A DNA stretch of 64,000 nt from positions 620,001-684,000 of the forward strand of contig NZ_BBZJ01000012.1 of NCBI RefSeq assembly GCF_001417775.1, given 5' to 3'. Shown here piece after piece: positions 8,686-16,838 of this stretch. A model generated the notes under the pieces. That model was not told where the DNA came from and made no database searches. It saw only the letters and a program-made list of their open reading frames with translations. Both the position numbers and the translations under genes were made by a program. Origin of the DNA: Streptomyces sp. TP-A0356 (GTDB lineage Bacteria > Actinomycetota > Actinomycetes > Streptomycetales > Streptomycetaceae). How positions within the stretch are numbered: position 1 is the stretch's first letter; each line of letters begins with the position of its first letter.

Positions 8686-10319
8686 GCCCGTGCGCCTTCC
8701 GATGTGTGCAGTCCCTGCCGTCGTACCGTCGCGGCGAGCGTACGGTGTCCGGCCTGTTCGGCGCGCAGCACCCGCTCCTCCGGGAGGGCCCGCTGCCACC
8801 ACTCCCCGGCCGCGGCGTCGGCCGTGCTGCGCAGTTCCACGAGCGCGGCGGCCAGACCCCGGCGTGCGGCCTCCAGGGCACCGGGCGCGGGGCGCTCCGT
8901 TGCCACGACCCGGGCCGCATACGCGCGGGCGTGCTCCACGGCGGCGAGCGCGCGCTCGAGGCGGTCGCCCGCGCGCCGGTTGGTGACCGCGACCGCGGCG
9001 ACGAAGCCGGCCAGCGCCCCGATGAGGGTGTCCACGACCCGGTCCGCCATCAGCCCGGCGGGCTGCTGGTAGCGGGCGAACTCGGTGATGAGCAGGGCCA
9101 TCGGGGTCACACAGACGCTGCCGAGCCAGTAGTTGCGGCTGATCAGCGCCTCGGCGCCGAAGTTGAGGGCGAGGCCGCACAGCACGAGGGCCGGCTGGCC
9201 GAGATGGGCGAGCGGGGCGATGGCCGCGAACAGCAGGACGCCGACGAGGTTGCCGACGACGCGCTGGATGCCGCGGCCCCAGGTGAGGGTGACGTTGGCC
9301 TGGTAGAGCGAGGCGGCGGTGACCAGCGCCCAGTACGGGCGGCCGACACCGAACGCGAGCGAGGCGTATCCGGCGAGGGCGCAGCCGAGCGCGGTGCGCA
9401 GGGCGATGGGGGCGAGCGGGACGAGCCGGCGACGCAACGGACGCCGCGGAGAGTCGAGTTCGGCCTCCACGCCGAGGAGTTCGCCGGCGGCCTCGCCGAG
9501 GTCGTCCGGCTGCGGCACGGGCCCGGTGCCCCGCAGGGTGCGGGCCCAGCCGAGCAGCCGCTCGGGGTCGCTGTCGGCGGGCGCCGCGAGCGCGACCTCG
9601 GCGCGCACGACGAGCCGCTCCAGGGCGCGCCGGGGCGCGGAGCGCGCGCCGGTGGACAGCAGCGACTGCCATGCGGTGTGCACGGCCGCCGCGGCGCCGG
9701 CCCGAGCGGCGGCTCCCCCGGTCTCGGCGAACGCCGCTGCCGCGCTCAGGGCGTGGGCGGTGGCGCGGCGCTCGGGTCCGTGCGGACGCAGGAGACCGGG
9801 GGCCATGCCCACGATCCAGGACCAGGCACCCGCCGCGGCGGCCAGGGCGAGATGACCGGGAACGTGGCCGACGGCCTCCGGAGCGAACAGAGAGGCCGAC
9901 GTGATGAAGGTGAAGATCACATTGCCCGGCGGTCCGATACGGGTGGCGTCGCAGAGCGCCTTGTGCACGGCTGCGAGCACGGCACCGACGGCCACCAGCA
10001 CCACGGCGTTCCTGGTGAGCGACGCGGCGACCAGGGCGACGGCGAGGCCGCCGAGCATGCCGAGGACGACCCCTGCGAGGACGCGGGCCCGTGCCGCGTA
10101 CGGGCGGTGGTGGGCGTAGAGGGCGCACAGGGACCCCGCCATCGTGTAGACCGCGAGGTCGAGGCGGCCGAGGGCGAGCAGCGTGACGTTCGGCGGGGCG
10201 ACCGCGGCGACCACGCTCAGGGCCGGCTTGAACCAGATGTCGGAGGGCCTGCCGAGGCGCAGAAGGCCGGAGAGGGGGAGAGGGCGCACACGGGAGGTTC
10301 TGGAGGTCGCACTGCTCAT
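8682..10319 (-). CDS. FUSC family membrane protein (putative aromatic acid exporter)
   Basis: Integral membrane protein of 545 aa. It has an N-terminal block of about six helices (for example ALSVVAAVAPPNVTLLALG and VVLVAVGAVLAAVHKALC), a cytoplasmic middle region rich in Ala and Arg, and a second membrane block matching the FUSC domain (TALGCALAGYASLAFGVGRP, YWALVTAASLYQ). FUSC/AaeB-type proteins export aromatic carboxylic acids. ATG 10319 follows an AT-rich promoter region. It is the first gene of an operon with an overlapping MarR gene. Confidence 0.85.
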   Translation of the reverse strand: MSSATSRTSRVRPLPLSGLLRLGRPSDIWFKPALSVVAAVAPPNVTLLALGRLDLAVYTMAGSLCALYAHHRPYAARARVLAGVVLGMLGGLAVALVAASLTRNAVVLVAVGAVLAAVHKALCDATRIGPPGNVIFTFITSASLFAPEAVGHVPGHLALAAAAGAWSWIVGMAPGLLRPHGPERRATAHALSAAAAFAETGGAAARAGAAAAVHTAWQSLLSTGARSAPRRALERLVVRAEVALAAPADSDPERLLGWARTLRGTGPVPQPDDLGEAAGELLGVEAELDSPRRPLRRRLVPLAPIALRTALGCALAGYASLAFGVGRPYWALVTAASLYQANVTLTWGRGIQRVVGNLVGVLLFAAIAPLAHLGQPALVLCGLALNFGAEALISRNYWLGSVCVTPMALLITEFARYQQPAGLMADRVVDTLIGALAGFVAAVAVTNRRAGDRLERALAAVEHARAYAARVVATERPAPGALEAARRGLAAALVELRSTADAAAGEWWQRALPEERVLRAEQAGHRTLAATVRRQGLHTSEGARA

Positions 10320-10357
10320 ACCCTTAAGCTTAGTATGTGTTTTACTCTTAAAAAATC
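10320..10357 (-). promoter_or_regulatory. AT-rich promoter/operator of the FUSC-marR operon
   Basis: This 38-bp stretch is very AT-rich for the genome. It includes the perfect palindrome TAAGCTTA and a run of five or more A/T near the far end, with a looser dyad TTAAG...CTTAA around it. It lies directly upstream of ATG 10319 and is the natural place for MarR binding. Confidence 0.55.
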
Positions 10358-10493
10358 TGCCTTCACCCCGATGCCTCGACCTGTCCCCACCCCCCGCGCT
10401 CCCCCCGCGTACCCCTGTGCGCTTGCTTGCGCACCGGCCGTGACGGGCATGCCCCCTGCGACCGTCCGAGACCGTCGAGCGGGGAGGTGCGCG

Positions 10494-11039
10494 ATGCACG
10501 GACCGGCTTCGCCCGGCTGGCTGCTCGTCGCGCTGTGCGCGGCGACCGGTGCCTACTGCCTGCTGCGTATGCGCAGCAGCGTGGCGGAACAGCGCAGGGC
10601 CGCGGGTGGCGAGGCGCTCATGGGGTTCGGGATGGCGGTGATGGCAGTCCCTGCGGCAGCCGCCGTACCGCCGCGAGAGGCCTGGATCGGCTACGGGGCG
10701 GTGTTCGGCGTGGCGGCCGTGCGTGCGCTGTGGGCCTCCCGCACGAGCGCACACCATCTGCACCATCTGATGGGCGCGTTCGCGATGGTGTACATGGCGG
10801 CGGCGATGGCCGCTTCCCCGGGACACCACGGACATGACGGCGTTCCTGTGGTGACCGGCGTGTTCCTGCTCTACTTCGCGGGCTACGTACTGTGGTCCGG
10901 ACTGCGGCTGGTGCCGGTCACGGCGGTGGCCACCGCCGGGGGCGGGCACCCCGCCGGCTGGGGCGACCGGCCCGAACTGGCACGCGCGTGCCGTCTGTCG
11001 ATGGCGATCGGGATGCTGGCGATGCTCCTCACGCTGTGA
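10494..11039 (+). CDS. DUF5134 domain membrane protein
   Basis: A 181-aa polytopic membrane protein with about five hydrophobic helices (WLLVALCAATGAYCLL, MGFGMAVMAVPAAAAV, VVTGVFLLYFAGYVLW, LSMAIGMLAMLLTL). A His/Met-rich segment (SAHHLHHLMGAFAMVYMAA, then SPGHHGHDG) is typical of DUF5134 and suggests copper or another soft metal, though no function is proven. GGGGAGG lies 6 nt before ATG. It is followed 101 nt later by an M56-type peptidase, a neighbour often seen with this family. Confidence 0.75.
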   Translation: MHGPASPGWLLVALCAATGAYCLLRMRSSVAEQRRAAGGEALMGFGMAVMAVPAAAAVPPREAWIGYGAVFGVAAVRALWASRTSAHHLHHLMGAFAMVYMAAAMAASPGHHGHDGVPVVTGVFLLYFAGYVLWSGLRLVPVTAVATAGGGHPAGWGDRPELARACRLSMAIGMLAMLLTL

Positions 11040-11140
11040 GGAGAGCGCCGTGCGCCGACACCGTACGAAACCGTGGCGTGCGTCACTTTGACTCGACAGT
11101 GCGTATCCCGTGGCGCCGCCCGGCTCATAGGCTTCGGCCC

Positions 11141-12076
11141 ATGATGGTCCCCGCGGCACTGCTGCTGCTCGCCGCCCTGACCGCCGTCCTTGCTCCGCGG
11201 CTGCTCGCCCGGGCGGACTGGCCGGACCGGGAACCGGTGGTCGCCCTGTGGATGTGGCAGTGCGTGGTGGCGGCCGTACTGGTGTGCTGCGCGCTGTCGA
11301 TGACGCTGAGCGCGGCCGCCGCCTGGGTGGCCGTACGGGGCCATGTGTTCGCGTCCGCGCCGCAGGCGGTGGTGGACGCCTATGCGCTGAGCACCGGGAG
11401 CCCGTGGGCCGCGACCACCGCCGTGGCTCTCGCGTGCGGCGGAGTGTGGAGCGCCGCGATGCTGGTCCGGGAGATCGCCCGAGCCCGGGCACGACACCGG
11501 CAGAGCCGGGCCGAACTGCGCCTGCTGGCCCCGTTGTTGCCCGGCGAGAAGCCCGTCGGCGACCGGCTGGTGGTCCTGGAGGGGGAGCGCCCTGACGCCT
11601 GGTGGCTGACCGGGCCCACACCCCAACTGGTCATCACCACGGCCGCGTTGCGTCGGCTCAAGGGCAGGCAGCTGGACGCGGTGCTCGCCCATGAACAGGG
11701 CCATGCGCGGGCCCGGCACGACTGGCTGCTGCACTCCTCCGCCGCATTGGCCAACGGATTTCCGCAGGTGCCGGTCTTCGCGGCGTTCCGCGACGAGATG
11801 CACCGGCTGGTCGAACTCGCCGCCGACGACATGGCGTCGCGCCGCCACGGCCGCCTCACGACCGCGCTCGCGCTGGTGGAACTCAACGAGGACCGGGGCG
11901 TGTTCGGGCCCTGCCCCACCCCGCAGGCCCATGTCCCGCAGCGCGTCCACCGCCTTCTCACTCCCCCGGACCGGCTCCCGGCGGCGCACCGGCTGCGGCT
12001 GACGGCGACCGCGGCACTGGTTCCGGTGATTCCGGTGCTGGTGACGTTCCTACCGGGGCTGCGGGCACTGGGATAG
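11141..12076 (+). CDS. M56 family membrane metallopeptidase
   Basis: Membrane zinc peptidase of the BlaR1/MecR1-related M56 family, 311 aa. Three N-terminal helices are followed by the zinc motif HEQGH (His184, Glu185, His188) in AVLAHEQGHARARHDW. A likely third ligand lies in RLVELAADDMASRR, and a C-terminal helix closes the protein. There is no BlaR1-type sensor domain and no BlaI/CopY regulator gene beside it, so its signal is unknown. TAGGCT lies 7 nt before ATG, which fits a leaderless transcript. Confidence 0.85.
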   Translation: MMVPAALLLLAALTAVLAPRLLARADWPDREPVVALWMWQCVVAAVLVCCALSMTLSAAAAWVAVRGHVFASAPQAVVDAYALSTGSPWAATTAVALACGGVWSAAMLVREIARARARHRQSRAELRLLAPLLPGEKPVGDRLVVLEGERPDAWWLTGPTPQLVITTAALRRLKGRQLDAVLAHEQGHARARHDWLLHSSAALANGFPQVPVFAAFRDEMHRLVELAADDMASRRHGRLTTALALVELNEDRGVFGPCPTPQAHVPQRVHRLLTPPDRLPAAHRLRLTATAALVPVIPVLVTFLPGLRALG

Positions 12077-12141
12077 CGACCGGCCACGGGGGCACCCGTT
12101 CCTGGTTGGCCCCGCCCCCTCGTATCCTCCAGGATCACGCC

Positions 12142-12858
12142 ATGCACCACGCACTTGTCGCATCACCGCTCCACCGGCCGAGCCCGCGGGCCGCCGCGCT
12201 GACCGCGGTCGCCCTGGCCGTCCCGTCCGTGCTGCTGCTGGTCCTGGTCGCCGTCTCCTGGCATCCGCTCCTGGCGCTGGACGGGGACATCGCGCGCACC
12301 ATGCACCGCTGGGCGATCGGCCACCCGGGCCTCACCCACACCTTCCGCATCCTGACGGACTGGGTGTGGGACCCGCTGACGATGCGCATCCTGTGCGCGG
12401 CGGCCGTGGTCTGGCTGCTGTGGCGGCACCGGGCGTGGCCCCTCGCGCTGTGGGTGGCCGCCACCTGCGCGCTGGCCGCGCTGGTGCAGCAGTCCCTCAA
12501 GATGGCCGTCGGCCGGGCACGCCCCGTGTGGCCCGATCCCGTCGACTCCGCCCACTACGGGGCCTTCCCCTCCGGACACGCCATGACGGCGACGGTGGTG
12601 TGCGGCCTGCTGCTGTGGCTCCTGCACCGGTACGGCGCCGGGCGCGTCCTGTGGCGCCCGGCCGTCCTGGTGGCCGTGGTCTCCGTCGTGGGCGTCGGAC
12701 TGACCAGGGTCTGGCTCGGCGTGCACTGGCCGTCGGACGTGCTGGGCGGCTGGCTGATCGGGGCTCTGCTGGTCGCGATCGCGGTGGCCTCGTACGAGCG
12801 GTGGAGCGCGCCGGCGGAGCAACCGGCCCCGTCCGAAGGGCGTTCCGCGCGTCCTTGA
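12142..12858 (+). CDS. PAP2-family phosphatase
   Basis: Membrane phosphatidic-acid-phosphatase-type enzyme of 238 aa, acting on lipid phosphates such as phosphatidate or undecaprenyl diphosphate. The three catalytic blocks are present: KMAVGRARP, PSGHAMTATVV and TRVWLGVHWPSDVLGGW. About six membrane helices surround them. A small perfect inverted repeat, ATCCT-cc-AGGAT, is 7 nt before ATG. No good Shine-Dalgarno is visible. Lipid substrate unknown. Confidence 0.88.
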   Translation: MHHALVASPLHRPSPRAAALTAVALAVPSVLLLVLVAVSWHPLLALDGDIARTMHRWAIGHPGLTHTFRILTDWVWDPLTMRILCAAAVVWLLWRHRAWPLALWVAATCALAALVQQSLKMAVGRARPVWPDPVDSAHYGAFPSGHAMTATVVCGLLLWLLHRYGAGRVLWRPAVLVAVVSVVGVGLTRVWLGVHWPSDVLGGWLIGALLVAIAVASYERWSAPAEQPAPSEGRSARP

Positions 12859-12890
12859 CCCGGGGGAGCGCGTCGCGAAGGATCGGCCCC

Positions 12891-13589
12891 ATGGCGATCA
12901 AAGGCGTGCTCTTCGACTTCTCCGGGACCCTCTTCCGCATCGAGTCGGCCGCATCGTGGCTGAGCGCGGTGCTGACGGAAGCCGATGTCCCCCTGACCGA
13001 TGCGGAATTGGTCCACACGGCCCAGCGGTTGGAGTCGGCGGGCGCGCTGGCCGGCGGCGCCTTCCCCGCGGAGCCGCTGCCCGACGACCTCGCCGCGCTG
13101 TGGGCGGTCCGGGACCGCAGCGCCGAGGCGCACCGGGCCGCGTACACCGCTCTGTCCCGTCGGGTGGCGTTGCCGGACCCGCGGCTCCACGAGGCGCTCT
13201 ACGACCGCCATATGACCCCCGCCGCCTGGCGGCCCTACCCCGACACGGCCGAGGTGCTCGGCGCGTTGCGCGGGCGCGGGGTGGCCGTCGGCGTGGTGAG
13301 CAACATCGGCTGGGACCTGCGGCCGATCTTCCGCGAGCACGGCATCGACCCGTACGTCGACGCGTATGTGCTGTCGTACGAACACGGCATCCAGAAGCCC
13401 GACACCCGGCTGTTCGCCGTCGCCTGCGACGCGCTCGGCGTCGCCCCCGAGGACACTCTGATGGTGGGCGACGACCGCCGCGCGGACGGCGGTGCGGCGG
13501 ACCTGGGCTGCGCGGTGCACTTCGTCGACCACCGTCCGGTGGAGGAGCGTCCGGACGGACTGCGGCCCGTGCTGGAGCTGATCGGCTGA
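12891..13589 (+). CDS. HAD superfamily hydrolase with altered motif I
   Basis: HAD-fold protein of 232 aa with a cap domain at about 20-90. Motif II is in VGVVSNIGWD, motif III is the Lys of GIQKPDTRLF, and motif IV is VGDDRRADGGAADLGC. Motif I reads FDFSGTL: the nucleophile Asp9 is present, but the second Asp that acts as acid/base in phosphatases is Ser11. A classical phosphatase reaction is therefore doubtful. GGGGGAG lies upstream, though rather far from the ATG. Confidence 0.8.
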   Translation: MAIKGVLFDFSGTLFRIESAASWLSAVLTEADVPLTDAELVHTAQRLESAGALAGGAFPAEPLPDDLAALWAVRDRSAEAHRAAYTALSRRVALPDPRLHEALYDRHMTPAAWRPYPDTAEVLGALRGRGVAVGVVSNIGWDLRPIFREHGIDPYVDAYVLSYEHGIQKPDTRLFAVACDALGVAPEDTLMVGDDRRADGGAADLGCAVHFVDHRPVEERPDGLRPVLELIG

Positions 13590-13602
13590 GCGTCCGGGCC
13601 GC

Positions 13603-13848
13603 TCAGCCCTCGTAGTCCTCGACCTGCGACGCCGGGCGGACCCGGGCGTCGTCCGGGTTCTCGCCGAACTCGGCCTTCGCGCGGCGCTGGCGCAGCAGGT
13701 CCCAGCACTGGTCCAGCGCGCGTTCGAGGTCGGCGAGCCGCTCGTGTTCCGTCTCGGTGTCGACCTGGCCGGACGCCACCCCCTCGCGCAGGGCGCGCTC
13801 CTCGTCCACCATCGCCGTGATCCTGGCCAGGATCTGCTCTTGATCCAT
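13603..13848 (-). CDS. DUF2630 family protein
   Basis: Small acidic helical protein of 81 aa matching DUF2630: an N-terminal helix MDQEQILARITAMVDEER, then a second amphipathic helix with LERALDQCWDLLRQRRAK, and the conserved end NPDDARVRPASQVEDYEG. Function unknown. It is probably a coiled-coil hairpin. It is convergent with the HAD gene, 13 nt apart, and monocistronic. Confidence 0.85.
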   Translation of the reverse strand: MDQEQILARITAMVDEERALREGVASGQVDTETEHERLADLERALDQCWDLLRQRRAKAEFGENPDDARVRPASQVEDYEG

Positions 13849-13892
13849 GTCCGTTGCGCCTCCTCGGGGCTGGTGCCCACTCTAGGGACGGT

Positions 13893-14516
13893 TCAGCGGC
13901 TGTGCGACATCTGTGCCGGGGGCCTGGGCGTGTGCGGACGGCCGTGCAGCGCGGCGCGCAGGGCCGGGCCCAGGATCCGGCGTACGTCCGCCGTGTCCAG
14001 CGCGACCACCGGGGCCAGTGGGTTCAGATAGCGGGTGAAGATCAGGCCGCCGATGACGGCGACCGCGGCCGTGGCCCGTTGCGTGGCGTCACGGCCGCCG
14101 AGGTGCTCGGCGATCCGGCCGAGCACCTCGCGCTCCAGGAACTCGCGGAACACCCGCATCACGTCCTCGTCCCGCAGCGCCGTGCCGTCCATCGCCGAGA
14201 AGCCGGTGCCGGACGGGTCCTCCCAGAGGGCGGTGACGGCGTCCAGAAGACGGTCGGCGAGACCGGCCGGATCGCCCTCCAGGGCGCTCACGATCGCGTT
14301 CGACCGGCCGCAGCGCAAATTCATCGACTCGCCGAACAGCCCCTGTTTCGAGCCGAAGTGGTAGCTGATGAGCGCCACGTCGACATCGGCCTCGGCGGCG
14401 ACCGCGCGCAGGGTCGTGCCCTGGTAGCCGCGCTCCAGGAAGAGGGCCTGGGCGACGCGGGCGATACGGGCCTTGGTGGCGGGGCGGCCCGGCGGACGGC
14501 CACGGTTTTTATTCAT
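13893..14516 (-). CDS. TetR family transcriptional regulator
   Basis: TetR-type repressor of about 207 aa. The N-terminal helix-turn-helix is ARVAQALFLERGYQGTTLRA followed by VDVALISYHFGSKQGLF. ATG 14516 is preferred over GTG 14519 because a TATTCA -10 box ends 6 nt before it, fitting a leaderless mRNA. The palindrome at 14510-14528 covers that -10 box and start codon, so it probably represses itself and the divergent NAD(P)-binding oxidoreductase gene. The ligand is unknown. Confidence 0.88.
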   Translation of the reverse strand: MNKNRGRPPGRPATKARIARVAQALFLERGYQGTTLRAVAAEADVDVALISYHFGSKQGLFGESMNLRCGRSNAIVSALEGDPAGLADRLLDAVTALWEDPSGTGFSAMDGTALRDEDVMRVFREFLEREVLGRIAEHLGGRDATQRATAAVAVIGGLIFTRYLNPLAPVVALDTADVRRILGPALRAALHGRPHTPRPPAQMSHSR

Positions 14517-14528
14517 CACCGTTGAATA
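14510..14528. promoter_or_regulatory. TetR operator (TATTCA-N7-TGAATA)
   Basis: A perfect 6-bp-arm palindrome lies in the divergent gap. The right arm reads TATTCA on the minus strand and serves as the -10 box of the tetR gene. The left arm overlaps its first codons. This is a typical arrangement for autorepression. Confidence 0.65.
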
Positions 14529-14560
14529 TCCCGGCCGCGGACGCCAGCGTCAAGGCGTCA

Positions 14561-14594
14561 ACGAACCACCCTTCCCGACGAACCACCCTTCCCC
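14561..14594 (+). repeat. 17-bp tandem direct repeat before an oxidoreductase gene
   Basis: ACGAACCACCCTTCCC plus one base occurs twice in tandem (14561-14577 and 14578-14594, 16 of 17 identical). It directly precedes AGGAGAG, the ribosome-binding site of the gene at 14607. It may be slippage or a tandem binding site. Confidence 0.8.
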
Positions 14595-14606
14595 AGGAGA
14601 GAAGTC

Positions 14607-15299
14607 ATGCGCATCGTCGTCTTCGGAGCCGGCGGACCCACCGGGCACGAGCTGGTCGCCCAGGCACTGGCGGCCGGGCACGAGGTGACCGCGGTGACCC
14701 GTCGGCCGCATCTGGTGACCGCGCGCGCGGGCCTGACCGTCGCCGACGCCGACGCCACGGACGCGGACGCCGTCGACGCGGTGGTCGAGGGCGCCGACGC
14801 CGTGCTGTCCGCGCTGGGGGTCCGCCCCGGGCGGGCACCGGTGACCCTGTACTCGACGGCAGCCCGGACGATCTCGGAGGCGATGGGGCGGCACGGCGTG
14901 CAGCGGTTGATCGCCGTCAGCTCCAGCGTCCTCGACCCGGCCTGGCGGCCGAGCGGAGCGTTCTTCTTCAACCATGTGCTCGACCCTTGTGTGAACCGGG
15001 TGATCGCCCGCACCGCGCACGACGACATGCGCCGTATGGAGGCCGTGCTCCGGCAGAGCGCTCTGGCCTGGACGGTCGTCCGCCCCTCCGGACTCTTCGA
15101 CCATCCGGAGCCGACCCGCTACCTGGTGGCCGAGGGCAGCGCGGACGGCGTGTTCACGGCACGGGCCGATCTCGCGGCCTGCATGCTGCGGGAACTGGCC
15201 GGCGAACGGTTTGTGCGCAAGGCGATGGGAGTGGTCACGAAGGAGGTGAAGCCCAGTATTCCCCGGATGGTCTGGCGCGAGGCCGTCCGCCGGCGGTAG
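14607..15299 (+). CDS. NAD(P)H-binding oxidoreductase (atypical SDR)
   Basis: A 230-aa atypical SDR related to NmrA-like and NAD(P)H-binding proteins. The N-terminal nucleotide motif is GAGGPTGHELVAQAL (8-22). Middle and C-terminal blocks are RLIAVSSSVLDP and LAWTVVRPSGLFDHP. There is no standard YxxxK pair. Many relatives are flavin reductases or redox sensors, but the reaction is not predictable here. It is divergent from a TetR gene, which probably represses it. AGGAGAG is well placed before ATG. Confidence 0.8.
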   Translation: MRIVVFGAGGPTGHELVAQALAAGHEVTAVTRRPHLVTARAGLTVADADATDADAVDAVVEGADAVLSALGVRPGRAPVTLYSTAARTISEAMGRHGVQRLIAVSSSVLDPAWRPSGAFFFNHVLDPCVNRVIARTAHDDMRRMEAVLRQSALAWTVVRPSGLFDHPEPTRYLVAEGSADGVFTARADLAACMLRELAGERFVRKAMGVVTKEVKPSIPRMVWREAVRRR

Positions 15300-15391
15300 C
15301 ACCGGCGGCCGCCCTGGACCATCCCCCGCGTGGCCCAGGGCAGACGCCACCCGCAGCCCTCCCGTGAGGACGGGCCCGGGATCGCGTTGAG

Positions 15392-15410
15392 TATAGTTGG
15401 CTGACAGCCA
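15392..15410 (+). promoter_or_regulatory. -10 box and operator of a tetR gene
   Basis: TATAGT (15392-15397) is a good -10 hexamer. It is followed at once by the perfect palindrome TGGCTG-a-CAGCCA (15398-15410), flanked by GTTG and CAAC half-sites. The predicted transcription start lies inside the palindrome, as expected for autorepression. Confidence 0.6.
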
Positions 15411-15429
15411 GTCAACGCAGGAGTCCAGC

Positions 15430-16113
15430 ATGTCCCCGCGCAGCGCCTCGGTCAATGAAGAATTGCGGCGGCGTTCCCGCGAGCGGCTTCTGCAGGCCGC
15501 GGTCGAACTGGTCGGCGAACGGGGATATGACGCGACGACACTCGGCGACATCGCGGACCGCGCCGGCTCCGCCCGGGGCCTGGTGTCGTACTACTTCCCG
15601 GGCAAACGCCAGCTCCTGCAGTCGGCCGTGCACCGGATGATGCACCGCACCCTGGAGGAGGCGCTGGAGCGCGAGCCGCGTACCGAGGACGGGCAGGAGC
15701 GCATGGCGCGGGCCATCGACGCGATTCTGGGTCTGACCGTCCATCACCCGGTGCTCATGCGCCAGCACATGGCCGGAATTCTACAGGCCGAGGGATTCGT
15801 GCAGTGTCCCGAGCAGCAGCGGTTGGCGGAGCTGCTGAGGGACACGGTCGCCCGGCGCGGGTCGACGGACGCCGGCACCGACTACCCGATGCTGCGGGCG
15901 CTGTTGATGGGAGCGGTCTACGCGGCCCTGGTGCCGGGTGTTCCGATGCCGCTGCCCGTCCTGCGGGCCGAGCTGTTCCAACGGTACGGCCTGGACTGGG
16001 AGATGGGCGCCCCACCGGCCCCCGAGGGAGCCGAGGAGGCGTACGACGCGGATCTGTCCCGGTTCTTCGCGACGGAGAGCCGCTCCCCGGAGGGCAGCGT
16101 TCAACCGAAGTAG
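15430..16113 (+). CDS. TetR/AcrR family transcriptional regulator
   Basis: TetR-type regulator of 227 aa from ATG 15430, which has AGGAG 6 nt upstream; a longer frame from 15397 would begin inside the operator. The HTH region is RLLQAAVELVGERGYDATTL, then SARGLVSYYFPGKRQLL. The ligand domain ends in an acidic tail (APEGAEEAYDADLSRFF). No enzyme gene is cotranscribed, so the target is itself and perhaps genes elsewhere. Confidence 0.88.
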   Translation: MSPRSASVNEELRRRSRERLLQAAVELVGERGYDATTLGDIADRAGSARGLVSYYFPGKRQLLQSAVHRMMHRTLEEALEREPRTEDGQERMARAIDAILGLTVHHPVLMRQHMAGILQAEGFVQCPEQQRLAELLRDTVARRGSTDAGTDYPMLRALLMGAVYAALVPGVPMPLPVLRAELFQRYGLDWEMGAPPAPEGAEEAYDADLSRFFATESRSPEGSVQPK

Positions 16114-16162
16114 TCGGCGTTCGTCCAAGGCGACAGGCAGCGGCTCGGCGTGAGGGACCCGC

Positions 16163-16624
16163 TCAGCGCCGTGCGTGACGGGGCGTCAGAAGCCCTGCGT
16201 CGCGCGCTCCCGCGATCAGTCTCAGCGATCTGCGGCGACTGCGGCCCGTCGCGCCCATCACCGCGAAGACGGGGTCGACGCCCGCCCTCTGGGCCGCGAG
16301 GTACTCGTCGGCGACGAGGCGCCACCCCTCGATACCGGACGGCCAGGCGGGGCGGTCGCTCCCCGTGGCCCCGACCGGAGCGCGCGACGGCCCGGCCCCC
16401 ATGCCGCACACCTCCATCAGCGGTTCCTCGATCCAGTCGACGAGCGCCGCCAGATCGTCGAGCGACAGGGGCGGCTGCGCCCGTACCTCCTCGATCGCCA
16501 CGCATCCGCCGGCCACCACGGCGAGGACGTCCACCCATCCCTCATCCGGCAGGTCGAGCCGGACGGCGAACCATGACGTGACGTTCCCGTGCTCCCGCAC
16601 CTCCCACGCGGGCCATACGGACAC
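16163..16624 (-). CDS. DUF6214-like hypothetical protein
   Basis: A 153-aa soluble protein that I tentatively place in the Streptomyces DUF6214 family from the pattern VWPAWEVREHGNVTSWF and LSLDDLAALVDWIEEPL. Function unknown. GTG 16624 is chosen over ATG 16678 because the 18 upstream codons include TTT, GAT, CAA and CGA, unlike the rest of the gene, and contain a perfect palindrome that looks like a control site. It ends in a basic stretch (RSRRRSLRLIAGARDAGLL) resembling a DNA-contacting helix. Confidence 0.6.
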   Translation of the reverse strand: MSVWPAWEVREHGNVTSWFAVRLDLPDEGWVDVLAVVAGGCVAIEEVRAQPPLSLDDLAALVDWIEEPLMEVCGMGAGPSRAPVGATGSDRPAWPSGIEGWRLVADEYLAAQRAGVDPVFAVMGATGRSRRRSLRLIAGARDAGLLTPRHARR

Positions 16625-16646
16625 CGCCCCGTCTTGTCGGGATCGG

Positions 16647-16661
16647 TCAGGAAAATCCTGA
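16647..16661. promoter_or_regulatory. Palindrome TCAGGA-aaa-TCCTGA
   Basis: A perfect 6-bp-arm palindrome with an AT-rich centre lies between the divergent DUF6214-like gene and the FprA-like reductase gene. It is 22 nt upstream of GTG 16624 and fits an operator. The regulator is unknown. Confidence 0.5.
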
Positions 16662-16838
16662 AAGGACACTTCCAGCACATACGCAACGTAAGCGAGTGAT
16701 CACATACCATGCGTAGAGCCACGCACGGAAGAAGCGCGCACCGCACCCCGTCGGCCCAGCGCCGCACCCCCTCCCTTCCCGCCGTGTGCGGTGCAATGCT
16801 GGAGCCACCAGCGATCTCCTCCGTGAGGGAGTTCCGCC

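Noticed and set aside
8682..11621. A 979-codon frame that extends the FUSC gene upstream
   Set aside because: The extra 434 codons are Arg/Pro/Ser-rich and cross the AT-rich promoter and the DUF5134 gene. ATG 10319 starts the real protein.
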